From Verrucomicrobiota bacterium (GTDB taxonomy: Bacteria > Verrucomicrobiota > Verrucomicrobiia > Opitutales > Opitutaceae), in NCBI GenBank assembly GCA_023457715.1, contig JAEWKR010000069.1, positions 1 to 53,669 on the forward strand: 53,669 nucleotides of DNA, given 5' to 3'. A program made the translations under genes and the position numbers. This document shows, piece by piece, positions 33,316-41,665 of this stretch (positions within the stretch are counted from its first letter, which is position 1; the number at the start of each line of letters is the position of its first letter). The notes beneath the pieces were generated by a model that saw only the letters and a list, made by a program, of their open reading frames with translations, did not search any database and was not told the origin of the DNA.

Positions 33316-34826
33316 GATTGTTCCTCCACGATCAACCCGAAGTCGGAGGCGGAGCGCACGACCACGGGGCGGCCCCGCTCGATCGCGCCCAGTTCGACCC
33401 GGGCTTCATAGCGCCGACCGTCGATTTCCACCTGCCCCGACGGATGGAGCGACGTCATCGCCACGCCGCGCCGTCCGACGAGCGCGCGTGCCTCCCCCTC
33501 CGTCTGGACCCCGCCGCCGGCGATCTGAGCCGCGCCGTCCACCGCCGACTGCACGATCAGCCGGTCGATGAACCACCCGCGAGGCAGGTAGCGCAGCAGG
33601 ACCAGCGCACCGGCCACCGAGATGGCCAGCCCGAACGCGAGGTTGGTCAGCGGGCGGGTGAACGCGTCGCCGGACCACGCGAGCTGCAGCGGTTCGTTCG
33701 GCCAGAGGTCAGCCATCGCCCAAACAAGGGAACCGAGAATCAGCACGACGCCGCTCAGCCCGAGCAGCACGATGCCGGGGAAGACGAAAAGTTCGAGCGC
33801 GAGGAGGACCAGCCCGAGGCTGAACACGAGCACCGGTTCGTGGCCGGAGAGACCTGCGATGTAGCTGCTGACGAAAACGATGCCCAGCGCCGCGATGCCG
33901 ACGATGCCGAAGACGCCGAAACCGGGCGTCTTGAACTCGATGAAAAGCGCGAGCATCCCAATCCCCAGGAGGATGGGGGAGATCGAGTTGAGCCAGGCTG
34001 CGAGCGACTCCGACCACGTCATCACGAGCGTGGTGCGATTCGGGCGGCCGTCCGGAAACCGCTGGCCGATGAGGTCGTCCAGGGATTTTGCGGTGCCGGA
34101 CGAAAGGAGCGGTTGCGGCGGCTCGCCATACGTCTGCGCAGCCTCGGCCGCCGTCAGCGAGAGCAGTTCGCCTTTCTCCTTGATGACCTTGTCGCCGATC
34201 TTCAGCTCGCGCTGGGAGTCGATCATGGCGGAAATCACCTCGCCCCGGTACGCCTTGCCTTCGCTCAAGGCTCGAACGCGCGCCTTCAGATAGCTCACGA
34301 TCTTCAACTTCATCGTCTCATCCACATCCTGGCCGCCGGCTGAGACCGGCGCGGCCGCCCCGATGATGCCGTCCGGCGCGAACCAGATTTCGTTCGTGGT
34401 GGCCGAGATGAACGCGCCGGCGGACATGGCTTCCGAGTTCACATACGTGAGGGTGACGCCGGGAAACTTGCCGATTGCCTCCATGATTTCGAAGGTCGGG
34501 CCCAGGGCTCCACCCGGGGTCTTGAGGTCGAGCACGACCGCGTCCGCCTTCTGCTCGATCGCCTCCTTGATGCCGCGGCGGACAACGTAGAGGACGGCCG
34601 ACCCGATCTCGCCGCGGACGGGGATGACGTAAACCTGCCGGGCGGAGCGAGCCGCAGGCGCTTTGTCCACGACAGTGGGTGGCGCGTCGGCAGGGAGGGG
34701 GGCGACGGCGGGGGATGGCGATGACTCCGTGGTCGACGCGCGGTCGACGTGCAGCGGTGCATCCGTCCCCATGAGCGCGGTGGACAAGAAGCACAAGCCG
34801 AGGAACAGGAGAACTCGACTATACAT
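33312..34826 (-). CDS. Long NfeD protein with N-terminal ClpP-class serine protease domain
   Basis: A 504-residue protein of the NfeD1a type. Residues 1-20 are a signal/anchor (MYSRVLLFLGLCFLSTALMG), followed by a low-complexity Ser/Pro/Ala linker. Residues 65-270 form a ClpP/crotonase-fold protease domain (VYVIPVRGEIGSAVLYVVRRG; LDLKTPGGALG; VNSEAMSAGAFISA, with the serine in MSAG and a Lys further on in KIVSYLKARV). Four or five membrane helices follow (about 300-410), and a C-terminal OB-fold lies after 430. In archaeal relatives the Ser-Lys dyad cleaves stomatin C-termini. The upstream open frame to 34940 is not used, as the signal peptide sets the start. First gene of the nfeD-nfeD-floA operon. 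Confidence 0.9.
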   Translation of the reverse strand: MYSRVLLFLGLCFLSTALMGTDAPLHVDRASTTESSPSPAVAPLPADAPPTVVDKAPAARSARQVYVIPVRGEIGSAVLYVVRRGIKEAIEQKADAVVLDLKTPGGALGPTFEIMEAIGKFPGVTLTYVNSEAMSAGAFISATTNEIWFAPDGIIGAAAPVSAGGQDVDETMKLKIVSYLKARVRALSEGKAYRGEVISAMIDSQRELKIGDKVIKEKGELLSLTAAEAAQTYGEPPQPLLSSGTAKSLDDLIGQRFPDGRPNRTTLVMTWSESLAAWLNSISPILLGIGMLALFIEFKTPGFGVFGIVGIAALGIVFVSSYIAGLSGHEPVLVFSLGLVLLALELFVFPGIVLLGLSGVVLILGSLVWAMADLWPNEPLQLAWSGDAFTRPLTNLAFGLAISVAGALVLLRYLPRGWFIDRLIVQSAVDGAAQIAGGGVQTEGEARALVGRRGVAMTSLHPSGQVEIDGRRYEARVELGAIERGRPVVVRSASDFGLIVEEQS

Positions 34827-35018
34827 GCGGTGACCATACAGTTCGGTTAACCTCCGGCAAGCATCACAAGGTTCGAAAGCGGCCCGGGTTTTCCAAAGCG
34901 AAACGGGAACGGCCAGCCTCCGCTCCGACACGCCCGGCAAACGGCGCCGCGGTGGTCAGGGTCAGCACGACCGTCGCAGCAGGCTAGACGAGCGCGAACT
35001 CCCGTGCTTGCGTGGGCC

Positions 35019-35255
35019 ATGGCCAATTCGTCCCCACGCAGCGTGCTCGTCCGCGAGACACCGATCGAACTCAGCCAGTTCATCAAGTTTGCCGGGCTCG
35101 CGGCGACGGGCGGAGAGGCGAAGCAGGCGGTGCTGGAGGGTGGCGTCGAGGTGAATGGCGCGGTGGAGACACGGCGCGGACGCAAGCTGCAGGAGGGGGA
35201 CGTGGTTACCGTTGCAGGCGAGGCGCTGGTGGTCGCGGTGTCCAAACATCGGTGA
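35019..35255 (+). CDS. Small S4-type RNA-binding protein (YbcJ/YaaA-like)
   Basis: A 78-residue protein with one S4 fold: ELSQFIKFAGLAATGGEAKQAVLEGGVEVNGAVETRRGRKLQEGDVVTVAGEA (the GGEAK-x-x-VxxGxVxVNGxxExRRGRKL signature). These proteins bind structured RNA, often of the ribosome. GTG 35004 would add five residues; ATG 35019 is preferred. It is divergent from the long nfeD gene (192-base gap), which contains no other gene I can support. Confidence 0.88.
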   Translation: MANSSPRSVLVRETPIELSQFIKFAGLAATGGEAKQAVLEGGVEVNGAVETRRGRKLQEGDVVTVAGEALVVAVSKHR

Positions 35256-35404
35256 GGGAAGATCGGCGGGTGGGGATGGGGCCGGCGACGCGCCGCGGGT
35301 CTGCCTTGCCGCCCGCCGCCCTTATGGGTCGCAGTAGGTCCGGGTGTATCCGTCGAGCGGGCACGATCCGTGTCGCCAACCAGCGCGGCGGGAGGATTCG
35401 GTAG

Positions 35405-35418
35405 GCGGTTTAAACCGC
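35405..35418 (+). promoter_or_regulatory. Perfect palindrome at the start of the acetate transporter gene
   Basis: GCGGTTTAAACCGC is a perfect 14-base palindrome lying six bases before the ATG at 35425 and ten bases after a GGGAGG Shine-Dalgarno-like stretch (35389-35394). In RNA it would form GCGGU-UUAA-ACCGC. Its place suggests an operator or a hairpin that affects translation start. Confidence 0.4.
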
Positions 35419-35424
35419 GTCATC

Positions 35425-36072
35425 ATGGCACCGCACGTCTCTCCTGCACCCAAACTGGGCAATCCTGCCGTCGTCGGCCTGGCCGGCTTCGGCCTCACCA
35501 CGCTGGTGCTCCAGTTGCATAATCTGGGCCTCGTCGGCTCCGGCCCGGTGATGTGGCTCGGCCTCGTTTTTGGCGGCGGCGCCCAACTGATCGCCGGTCT
35601 GCAGGAAATGAAGACCGGCAATAATTTCGGCTACTGCGCGTTTACGTCCTATGGCGCGTTCTGGATTTCGCTCTGTGCGATGCAGATCGCGGGTCATTAC
35701 GGCCTGTTTGCGCCGACGACGACCGATGTGGGCTGGTTCCTCGTCGCGTGGACGCTGCTGACGGCCATCCTCTGGGTCGGTTCCTGGCGGATTCACGGTG
35801 CCATGGCGGTGACCTTCACCTTGCTGCTGACGGGCTTCATCCTGTTGGACCTGGGGCATTTTGGCTTCCCGGTCTGCAACACCCTCGCCGCGTTTGTCCT
35901 CATCGCCTGCGCCTTCAGCGCGTGGTACATGATGGCGCGGATCATTCTCAACGAGCTGTACGGCCATGAGTTGTTGCCGGCGGGACGACCCTGGGTGGCG
36001 GCGCGCGTGGCGCCGCGGACGGTGGCCGCGGCGGCAAATGCGGTGGTTGAGGACGTTCTGGTCCGGCGTTGA
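35425..36072 (+). CDS. satP: Acetate/succinate transporter of the GPR1/FUN34/YaaH (SatP) family
   Basis: A 215-residue protein with six membrane helices. The family signature is present as GNPAVVGLAGFGLTTLVLQLHN (14-35, the NPAPLGL-like motif) with GLVFGGGAQLIAGLQEMKTGNNFGYCAFTSYGAFWISL following, which carries the conserved GxQxxAGxxE. These are acetate and succinate uptake channels or transporters. A longer open frame (from 35344) is unlikely; ATG 35425 follows a GGGAGG and matches family length (about 190-220). It stands alone between the S4 and YgaP-like genes on the same strand. Confidence 0.88.
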   Translation: MAPHVSPAPKLGNPAVVGLAGFGLTTLVLQLHNLGLVGSGPVMWLGLVFGGGAQLIAGLQEMKTGNNFGYCAFTSYGAFWISLCAMQIAGHYGLFAPTTTDVGWFLVAWTLLTAILWVGSWRIHGAMAVTFTLLLTGFILLDLGHFGFPVCNTLAAFVLIACAFSAWYMMARIILNELYGHELLPAGRPWVAARVAPRTVAAAANAVVEDVLVRR

Positions 36073-36189
36073 GGCGGCAGCGGGTCGCAGCCGGTGGCCC
36101 GGTCCGGGCGGCGCCCCCGGTTGTTTCCCGCATGGGTGAGTGGGAAGCCGTCGTAGGCACTCCGCGCGCCGGCAGACTACTCTGTGCTG

Positions 36190-36558
36190 ATGACGACGCC
36201 GATCACATCCAACCCGCAGAGCGAGTTTTCCGAAGGCTTCACCGACTCCCCTGACTTCGGCACGAACGTGGGGGAACGCATCGCGGAACAGACCGCATTC
36301 GACCAGCCCGACTTCGCCGCCATCGAGTCGCCCCCCGAGACGGTGGCCGCGCGGCGGCTGCCCTGCAACGTGGGGCGCACGGAACAAAAGATTCGAATTG
36401 CCGCCGGCTCCGCCATGGTCGCCGCGGCCATGCTCGCGCCACTGGGCCGGACGACGCGGGTCGCACTCGGCCTTCTGGGTGCGATGGAGCTGGTGACGGG
36501 AAGCACCCGCTACTGCCCGCTGTGGCAGGCCATCGGGGTCGACACCAACCGGGGTTGA
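36190..36558 (+). CDS. YgaP-like transmembrane domain protein (DUF2892)
   Basis: A 122-residue protein. The first 55 residues are polar and acidic (NPQSEFSEGFTDSPDFGTNVGE); residues 60-118 match the DUF2892 membrane module: CNVGRTEQKIRIAAGSAMVAAA, LGRTTRVALGLLGAMELVTGSTRYCPLWQAIGVDT. The end CPLWQAIGV with its Cys is typical of the inner-membrane part of YgaP. GTG 36184 is an alternative start two codons upstream. The acidic N-terminal extension has no match I know. Role unknown; in some relatives it is linked with rhodanese domains and sulfur transfer. Confidence 0.8.
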   Translation: MTTPITSNPQSEFSEGFTDSPDFGTNVGERIAEQTAFDQPDFAAIESPPETVAARRLPCNVGRTEQKIRIAAGSAMVAAAMLAPLGRTTRVALGLLGAMELVTGSTRYCPLWQAIGVDTNRG

Positions 36559-36660
36559 TTGCCGGCTGGCGGGACCCAGCGGCGCGCAGGGCAGCACGGA
36601 GCCGTTCAAGGCTAGACGCGCCCCGTCTCGCATCGCTAGCCTGTGCCCGTCCCCCAGACC

Positions 36661-37047
36661 ATGAATACCCCCGACCCCAGCGCCGCGCCCACGGAGTTAT
36701 CTCAAGTCGAGCGGGAGGCGGTGATCGATTTGCTGTATCTCTGCGAATACGCCGACCGCGTGATATCGCTGCAGGAGGGAAGCGTGGTGAATCAAGCGCG
36801 TGTGCGCATGGGGTGGGAGGGGCCCTTTCGTGACTTCGAGGGCGAATCGATCGAACGTGCGCGCGAGGCGGCGTCGGACCCGGAGCGGATGCGCGCCTAC
36901 CTGCTTCGGACCGTGGCGCGCCTCTCCTCTCCGTATGCCCGTCGGCTGGCGCTCGACTACTGCGACCGGCTGTTGTCGAGCGACGGCGTCGCCGCAAAGG
37001 GCGAGAGCGCTTTGTGGCCGCAATTGCGCGCCGCGTTGCTCGCGTAG
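36661..37047 (+). CDS. Hypothetical helical protein, TerB-like
   Basis: A 128-residue acidic, all-helical protein. EREAVIDLLYLCEYADRVISLQE and ARLSSPYARRLALDYCDRLLSSDGVAAKGE resemble the paired helices with acidic residues of the TerB (tellurite resistance/metal-binding) fold, with SSDGVAAKGE in the place of the D(G/x)xxxxxE metal motif. I do not recognise a named family beyond that. The start is ATG 36661, preceded by CCCCCAGACC, without clear ribosome binding site. It is convergent with the thioesterase gene (5 bases apart). Confidence 0.7.
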   Translation: MNTPDPSAAPTELSQVEREAVIDLLYLCEYADRVISLQEGSVVNQARVRMGWEGPFRDFEGESIERAREAASDPERMRAYLLRTVARLSSPYARRLALDYCDRLLSSDGVAAKGESALWPQLRAALLA

Positions 37048-37052
37048 ATCGT

Positions 37053-37793
37053 CTAGGGCTCCGGATCGAAGAGAGCTTCACCCGTGGCGCAGACGACGCC
37101 GCCGTCGCCGACGCTGAAGCGCCACCGCGGCGGCGCGGAGTCCAGCGCGACGGTTGCGGACCGCGCGTCGGCGGCGATGCCCTTGGCGAACTTCATCGCA
37201 ATGCGGCCAGGCCGCGGGCAACCCGCCTGGAGGGAAAGGGCGCTTTGCACCAAGTCGAGATAGGCCGCATTGTTAAGATGCCGATTCACGTCCACGTCGG
37301 AATACCGCAATGCGTACTGGAACCGGGCCGCACCTTCTTCCGGGCCGGTCAGCGCCAACGCTTCCAGGTCCGGACACCAGGGTGGTTCCTCGCCCACCGG
37401 GAAAATGGCCGCGACCTCGCGGGGAACCCGGACGATGCCTTGCGTGGCGACATTGAGATACAGCCAAAGGGAGCTGCCGGCAACGATCGTTTCGCCCGCG
37501 CGGTCGAATACCCGGAAATCGCGGTAGCCCTTGAAGCCCCGGATCCCGGTCGACCACGTCTCGACGCGCAGCGTTTCCGTGGCCCGCGGGTAGCGGACCA
37601 CCTGGACAAAAATCCGGTTCAGCACCCAGGTTTCGCCGCGCAGCGTCAGCGCATTGGTGCCGGCGCCGAACTGGTTCGCGTGCCGGATCGCAGCCTCCTG
37701 CAGGAGCTTGAAGAGGCGGGGCAGCAGCAGGACTTCGTCCCGGTCGACGTCCGCGAAACTGACACTGGTCTCAAACACATGCCGCGTATCCAT
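37053..37793 (-). CDS. Acyl-ACP thioesterase (FatA/FatB-like double hotdog)
   Basis: A 246-residue enzyme with two tandem hotdog domains. Hotdog 1 starts FETSVSFADVDRDEVLLLPRLFKLLQEAAIRH; hotdog 2 has LRYSDVDVNRHLNNAAYLDLVQSAL, the N-x-H-x-N-N region that holds the catalytic Asn/His in plant-like acyl-ACP thioesterases. It would release free fatty acids from acyl-ACP. Length (about 250) matches the bacterial class. It follows selO by 65 bases on the same strand, but no functional link is known. A Cys or Glu third catalytic residue further on was not assigned. Confidence 0.85.
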   Translation of the reverse strand: MDTRHVFETSVSFADVDRDEVLLLPRLFKLLQEAAIRHANQFGAGTNALTLRGETWVLNRIFVQVVRYPRATETLRVETWSTGIRGFKGYRDFRVFDRAGETIVAGSSLWLYLNVATQGIVRVPREVAAIFPVGEEPPWCPDLEALALTGPEEGAARFQYALRYSDVDVNRHLNNAAYLDLVQSALSLQAGCPRPGRIAMKFAKGIAADARSATVALDSAPPRWRFSVGDGGVVCATGEALFDPEP

Positions 37794-37858
37794 CCGCGGC
37801 AGGCAAACGGAACGGCCTCAACGTGACGAGGCGGAAGGCGGGTGCGCGCCGGTCTCGG

Positions 37859-39355
37859 TCAGGTGCCGCAAAACGTCTGGTAGCCCGCTGCCAGGTCGGC
37901 GCTGGCCGGGACGCGATATTCAGGTGCGTCCCGCCGATGATCAAATGGCGTCCCGACGACCGCCAGCAACGTCTGGAGCGGCACGAGATCGCCGCGTTCG
38001 GCGGCGCCCAGCGCGGATTCCACGAGATGATTGCGGGGAATGAACGCCGGATTGCTGGCGTGACGCAGTTGTTCGGATTCCGCCGCGTTTTGAGGCTGGC
38101 GGGTGAGCCGGGCCGTCCACTCAGCGTGCCAGGCCCGGTAGGACTCGTCCCACCGGGCGGAGCGATCGGGCGTGGGATGGACCACAAGCTCCGCGAAGGT
38201 GTTGGTGAAGTCGGCGTGGCTCGCTTGCATCCACGCGAGGAGCTTCTGGATGAGCGCGACGTCTTCCGGCTCCTCCGTAAAAAGACCGAGTTTTTGCCGC
38301 AGGCCGGTGTACCAGTGCTGTTGGAACAGGTCGGCAAAGCGCTTCACGGCGGCGGTCGCCAGCTCGACGGCTTTTTCCTCGGCGGGGTCCAGCAGCGGAA
38401 GCAGGGTTTCCGCGAAACGGGTGAGATTCCAGGCGGCGATGGCGGGCTGGTTCCCGTAGGCATACCGGCCGTGGGCGTCGATGGAGCTGAACACGGTCGC
38501 CGGATCGAACGCTTCCATGAAGGCACAAGGTCCGTAGTCGATCGTCTCGCCCGACACCGCCATGTTGTCGGTGTTCATCACGCCATGGACAAACCCGACC
38601 AGCATCCAGCGGGCGATCAGCGCGGCCTGCCGCGCAATCACCGCCTCCAGGAACGCGAGCGTCTCGTGCGGCGCGCCCACCAGATCGGGGTAGTGCCGGC
38701 GAAGGGTATACGCAACCAGCGCCTGCATGGCTGCCGCGTCGCCCCGCGCCGCCGCCCATTCGAAAGTTCCCACCCGAATGTGGCTGGCGGCGACGCGCGT
38801 GAGAACGGCGCCGGGGAGGATGGCTTGCCGGACCACGTCTTCTCCCGTCGCCACCACGGCAAGGCTGCGCGTGGTGGGAATGCCCAGGGCGTGCATCGCT
38901 TCGCTGATGAGGTACTCCCGCAACATCGGCCCCAGCGCGGCCCGACCATCGCCGCGGCGGGAGAAGGGGGTGGGCCCGGATCCTTTCAGCTGGATGTCAA
39001 ACCGCGCGCCGTGCGGGGTGACATGTTCGCCCAGCAGGAGGGCGCGGCCGTCGCCCAGCTGCGTGAAGTGACCGTATTGATGCCCCGCATACGCCTGCGC
39101 CAGGGGCCGCGCGCCCGGTGGCAGCCGGTTCCCGGCCAGCAGGGCCGCCCCCTCCGGGGTGTCGAGGGCTGCCGGGTCCAGTCCCAGTGATTGCGCGAGC
39201 GCGCGATTGAACAGGATCAGCCGCGGGGCGCGGACCGGAGTGGGGTCGACCCGCGCGTGGAAAAGGTCGGGCAGCCCGGCATACGTGTGCTCGAGCCTCC
39301 AACCCGGGAGCGAGCCGGCGGCGGCGGGGGAGGAAGGGGAGCCCGATTGTTCCAT
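37859..39355 (-). CDS. selO: Protein adenylyltransferase SelO (YdiU)
   Basis: A 498-residue pseudokinase that AMPylates proteins involved in redox homeostasis. Seen: QAYAGHQYGHFTQLGDGRALLLGE, the nucleotide-binding stretch FDIQLKGSGPTPFSRRGDGRAA and LREYLISEAMHALGIPTTRSLAVV. The catalytic loop HGVMNTDNMAVSGETIDYGPCAFMEAF includes the metal-binding Asn and the Asp of DYGP. The end reads YQTFCGT with a normal Cys; no in-frame UGA suggests selenocysteine. Length is normal for bacterial YdiU (480-500). Start ATG 39355. Confidence 0.95.
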   Translation of the reverse strand: MEQSGSPSSPAAAGSLPGWRLEHTYAGLPDLFHARVDPTPVRAPRLILFNRALAQSLGLDPAALDTPEGAALLAGNRLPPGARPLAQAYAGHQYGHFTQLGDGRALLLGEHVTPHGARFDIQLKGSGPTPFSRRGDGRAALGPMLREYLISEAMHALGIPTTRSLAVVATGEDVVRQAILPGAVLTRVAASHIRVGTFEWAAARGDAAAMQALVAYTLRRHYPDLVGAPHETLAFLEAVIARQAALIARWMLVGFVHGVMNTDNMAVSGETIDYGPCAFMEAFDPATVFSSIDAHGRYAYGNQPAIAAWNLTRFAETLLPLLDPAEEKAVELATAAVKRFADLFQQHWYTGLRQKLGLFTEEPEDVALIQKLLAWMQASHADFTNTFAELVVHPTPDRSARWDESYRAWHAEWTARLTRQPQNAAESEQLRHASNPAFIPRNHLVESALGAAERGDLVPLQTLLAVVGTPFDHRRDAPEYRVPASADLAAGYQTFCGT

Positions 39356-39416
39356 CCCGCACCGTGGCGGTAAACGCCCGGGCGTCGAGTGCCGCGCGGC
39401 TTTTGCGGATCAGCCC

Positions 39417-39956
39417 CTAGGCGCCCGGTCCGCCGGCCGCGTACACCACCGCGATGGCCACGAGATTGTTGATCACGTGCAAGGCCCACGTGGAGTAGAA
39501 CGCGCGGCGCCAGGAAAATGAACGCTGCGAGACGTAGGTGACGGAAAGATAGAAGCCGATCACCCCTCCGGCACAGATCGCCGTGCTCAGGCTGACCGAG
39601 AGGTGGGCGAGGAAGAACGGGATCCACGCAAACAGGACCTGCGGCCAGAAACCGAGCCCCAGCTTGCGGGCCACCCCGCAGCCGAGCGCCTGGAACAACA
39701 AGGTCTCCAGGTACGGGGCAACGCCGAGCACGAAAACAAGCATCCGGGTCGCATCCATTTCGGCGAGGTCGGTGCGGGTCGGCAGATCCAGCCCGCCCAT
39801 GATGACGAGCGCGATGATCGCGAGCACGGCCATCTCGCCGTACATGTGCAGCAGATACGACGCGATCGGGCGCTGCGCCAGCCGTTGGAACCGCCGGGTC
39901 AGCCACCCGGCCGGTTCATCGGAACCCTGAGGCGCCGGGGGTGGGGGCGGCGTCAT
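39417..39956 (-). CDS. CPBP-like intramembrane protein with degenerate protease motif
   Basis: A 179-residue membrane protein with about five helices. It keeps the layout of CPBP (CaaX-processing/bacteriocin-protection) proteases: APYLETLLFQALGCGVAR (about 81-98) at the EExxxR position, PFFLAHLSVSLS at FxxxH, and HVINNLVAI at HxxxN. The first motif is altered, with one Glu and no Arg at the usual place (ET...FQ), while the later His and Asn are retained. It may be an inactive relative. The N-terminus is Pro-rich (TPPPPPAPQGSDEP). It lies 61 bases downstream of selO's start region on the same strand order (upstream gene in transcription). Confidence 0.65.
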   Translation of the reverse strand: MTPPPPPAPQGSDEPAGWLTRRFQRLAQRPIASYLLHMYGEMAVLAIIALVIMGGLDLPTRTDLAEMDATRMLVFVLGVAPYLETLLFQALGCGVARKLGLGFWPQVLFAWIPFFLAHLSVSLSTAICAGGVIGFYLSVTYVSQRSFSWRRAFYSTWALHVINNLVAIAVVYAAGGPGA

Positions 39957-40139
39957 ACGCGGGGGCGTCGTGCGGCCCGCGCCGCCGTGAGCCAGGCGAT
40001 CCGTTGCAGGGTTCTTTCGGCGGCCATGGGTTTGCCGAGGTCAGATACGCATTAACCCGCTGTCGGGGAAGACCTAAAATCTGCCCTGAGTTCCGCCCGG
40101 TCACCGGCACTGGGGGCGGCGGGACGGGTCGAGAGGCGG

Positions 40140-41582
40140 ATGGCGGAGCATCGCACAAGATCGCGAGAGGCGGCGACGGGGAAGCCCAAGGCCGGTGGCG
40201 TGCGGTCCAACGCCGGTGCCGTGCGGCCGAAGGCGGAACTGCGGCTCAAGGGCGGAGGGGGGCGGCGCGAGCCGGATGGGGTGCGGGACGCCGTATATTG
40301 GTTCGAGGCGGGGCGGGCAGCGGCGCTCCCTCCGCTGACGGGTGCGGCCTGGTGCGACACGGTCGTGGTGGGCGGCGGCATGATGGGATTGATGGCTGCC
40401 CGGACGCTGGAGGCGCGCGGGTTGGAGGTCGTCGTGGTCGAGGCGGACCGCTGTGGCGGGGGTGCCAGTGGACGTTCGTCGGGGTTCATCACTCCCGATT
40501 CGGAACTGGAGTTCAGCGATCTGGTGGATCGATACGGCGAGGCGGAGGCGCGGCGGTTGTGGGAGTTCGCGCTGGGCGGCGTGGGGGCGATTGCGGACAT
40601 GCTGCGCGAGGAGCAGATCGACGCGGACCAGCAACGTCAGGGCGCGGCGTTCGTGGCCCTCGGCGAGCGCTCGGCCCGGACGGTGCGGCGGGAGCACGCC
40701 GCGCGGGTGGGCGCCGGTTTCGGCAGCCGACTCGTCTGCGGGGAGCGGATGGCGGATCTTCTCGGGGCCGAGGGCTATTCCGCCGCGGTGCAGTTTGGCG
40801 GCACGTTTGGGATCAACGCGCATCAGGCGTGCGTGGGACTGCGCGACCGTCTGGAGGCGCGCGGCGTGAGGATCTTCGAGCAAAGCCCGGTGCGGAACAT
40901 CACCCCGCGGGGTTTGGAAACAGCGGGAGGAGAGGTGCGGGCCAGGCACATCCTCGTTTGTGCGGATCGCTGGCTGCCGCGGCTCGGCCTGGCGCGTCCC
41001 GATCTTTACCATGCGCAGACCTTTCTCGGGATCTCCCAGCCGCTCGCCGACGCGGACGTGGCCCGTCTTTTTCCCGCGGGGCCGCTGATGGTTTGGGACA
41101 CGGGGCTGGTTTATCATTACTTTCGGCTCACCGGCGGGAACCGGTTGCTGGTGGGCGGCGGAACGTTGGGCAGCACGTATTCCGGAGGAGAGGTGCACCG
41201 GCCGGAAGCCGCCGCCCGCCGGTTGGAACGGTATCTGGGGCGTCACGTGCCCTGGCTGAGCGTGAAACTCGAGATGACCTGGCCGGGACTGATCGGTGTG
41301 ACCAAGGACTTCGCGCCGGCGCTCGGCCGGGCACCGGGCATGCCCAGTGTTCACTTTGCCGGCGGCGCGGCGGGGTTGCCCTGGGCCGCCGCGTTGGGCC
41401 GTTATCTCGCTCATCGCATCCTGAACGGGCGGGACGACTTCGATGCCGTGCTCCGGGCGAACCGGCGGTATCCCGTCCCGCGCAAGGTGCAGGCCTTGAC
41501 CGGAAAGAAGCTGGCGTTCGCGCTGGCACATGGCGCGATGAAGTCGGGGCTGGCGGGACGGGCGGGCAAGCGGGGGCATTGA
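40140..41582 (+). CDS. FAD-dependent amine oxidase (DadA/PuuB-like)
   Basis: A 480-residue flavoenzyme of the DAO family. Rossmann motif TVVVGGGMMGLMAARTLEARG (about 74-94), the GGGASGRSSGFI flavin loop near 107-118, an AVQFGGTFGINAHQAC region and a C-terminal VHFAGGAAGLPWAAALGRYLA FAD motif are clear. PuuB-like proteins oxidise gamma-glutamylated amines or D-amino acids; the substrate here is open. The first 45 residues are basic and Gly/Arg/Lys-rich (GKPKAGGVRSNAGAVRPKAE), unlike the family; a GTG near residue 48 (VRDAVYWFE) could be the true start. It is 83 bases ahead of the DTW gene. Confidence 0.85.
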   Translation: MAEHRTRSREAATGKPKAGGVRSNAGAVRPKAELRLKGGGGRREPDGVRDAVYWFEAGRAAALPPLTGAAWCDTVVVGGGMMGLMAARTLEARGLEVVVVEADRCGGGASGRSSGFITPDSELEFSDLVDRYGEAEARRLWEFALGGVGAIADMLREEQIDADQQRQGAAFVALGERSARTVRREHAARVGAGFGSRLVCGERMADLLGAEGYSAAVQFGGTFGINAHQACVGLRDRLEARGVRIFEQSPVRNITPRGLETAGGEVRARHILVCADRWLPRLGLARPDLYHAQTFLGISQPLADADVARLFPAGPLMVWDTGLVYHYFRLTGGNRLLVGGGTLGSTYSGGEVHRPEAAARRLERYLGRHVPWLSVKLEMTWPGLIGVTKDFAPALGRAPGMPSVHFAGGAAGLPWAAALGRYLAHRILNGRDDFDAVLRANRRYPVPRKVQALTGKKLAFALAHGAMKSGLAGRAGKRGH

Positions 41583-41665
41583 GCCTCCGGCGCCGCGACC
41601 TCCCTCTGCGCGGGGGGAACGTTTTCGGCTCGGCGCCCGACTCGGCGAAGGGTAGCGAAGTCCCG

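Noticed and set aside
37859..37885. Selenocysteine at the SelO C-terminus
   Set aside because: The end reads ...YQTFCGT and a normal stop; the cysteine codon is present and no SECIS-like hairpin follows.
39941..41665. Upstream part of the 806-codon plus-strand frame ending in the DTW gene
   Set aside because: Low-complexity Gly/Arg shadow of the FAD oxidase; only the last 231 codons carry the DTW family motifs.
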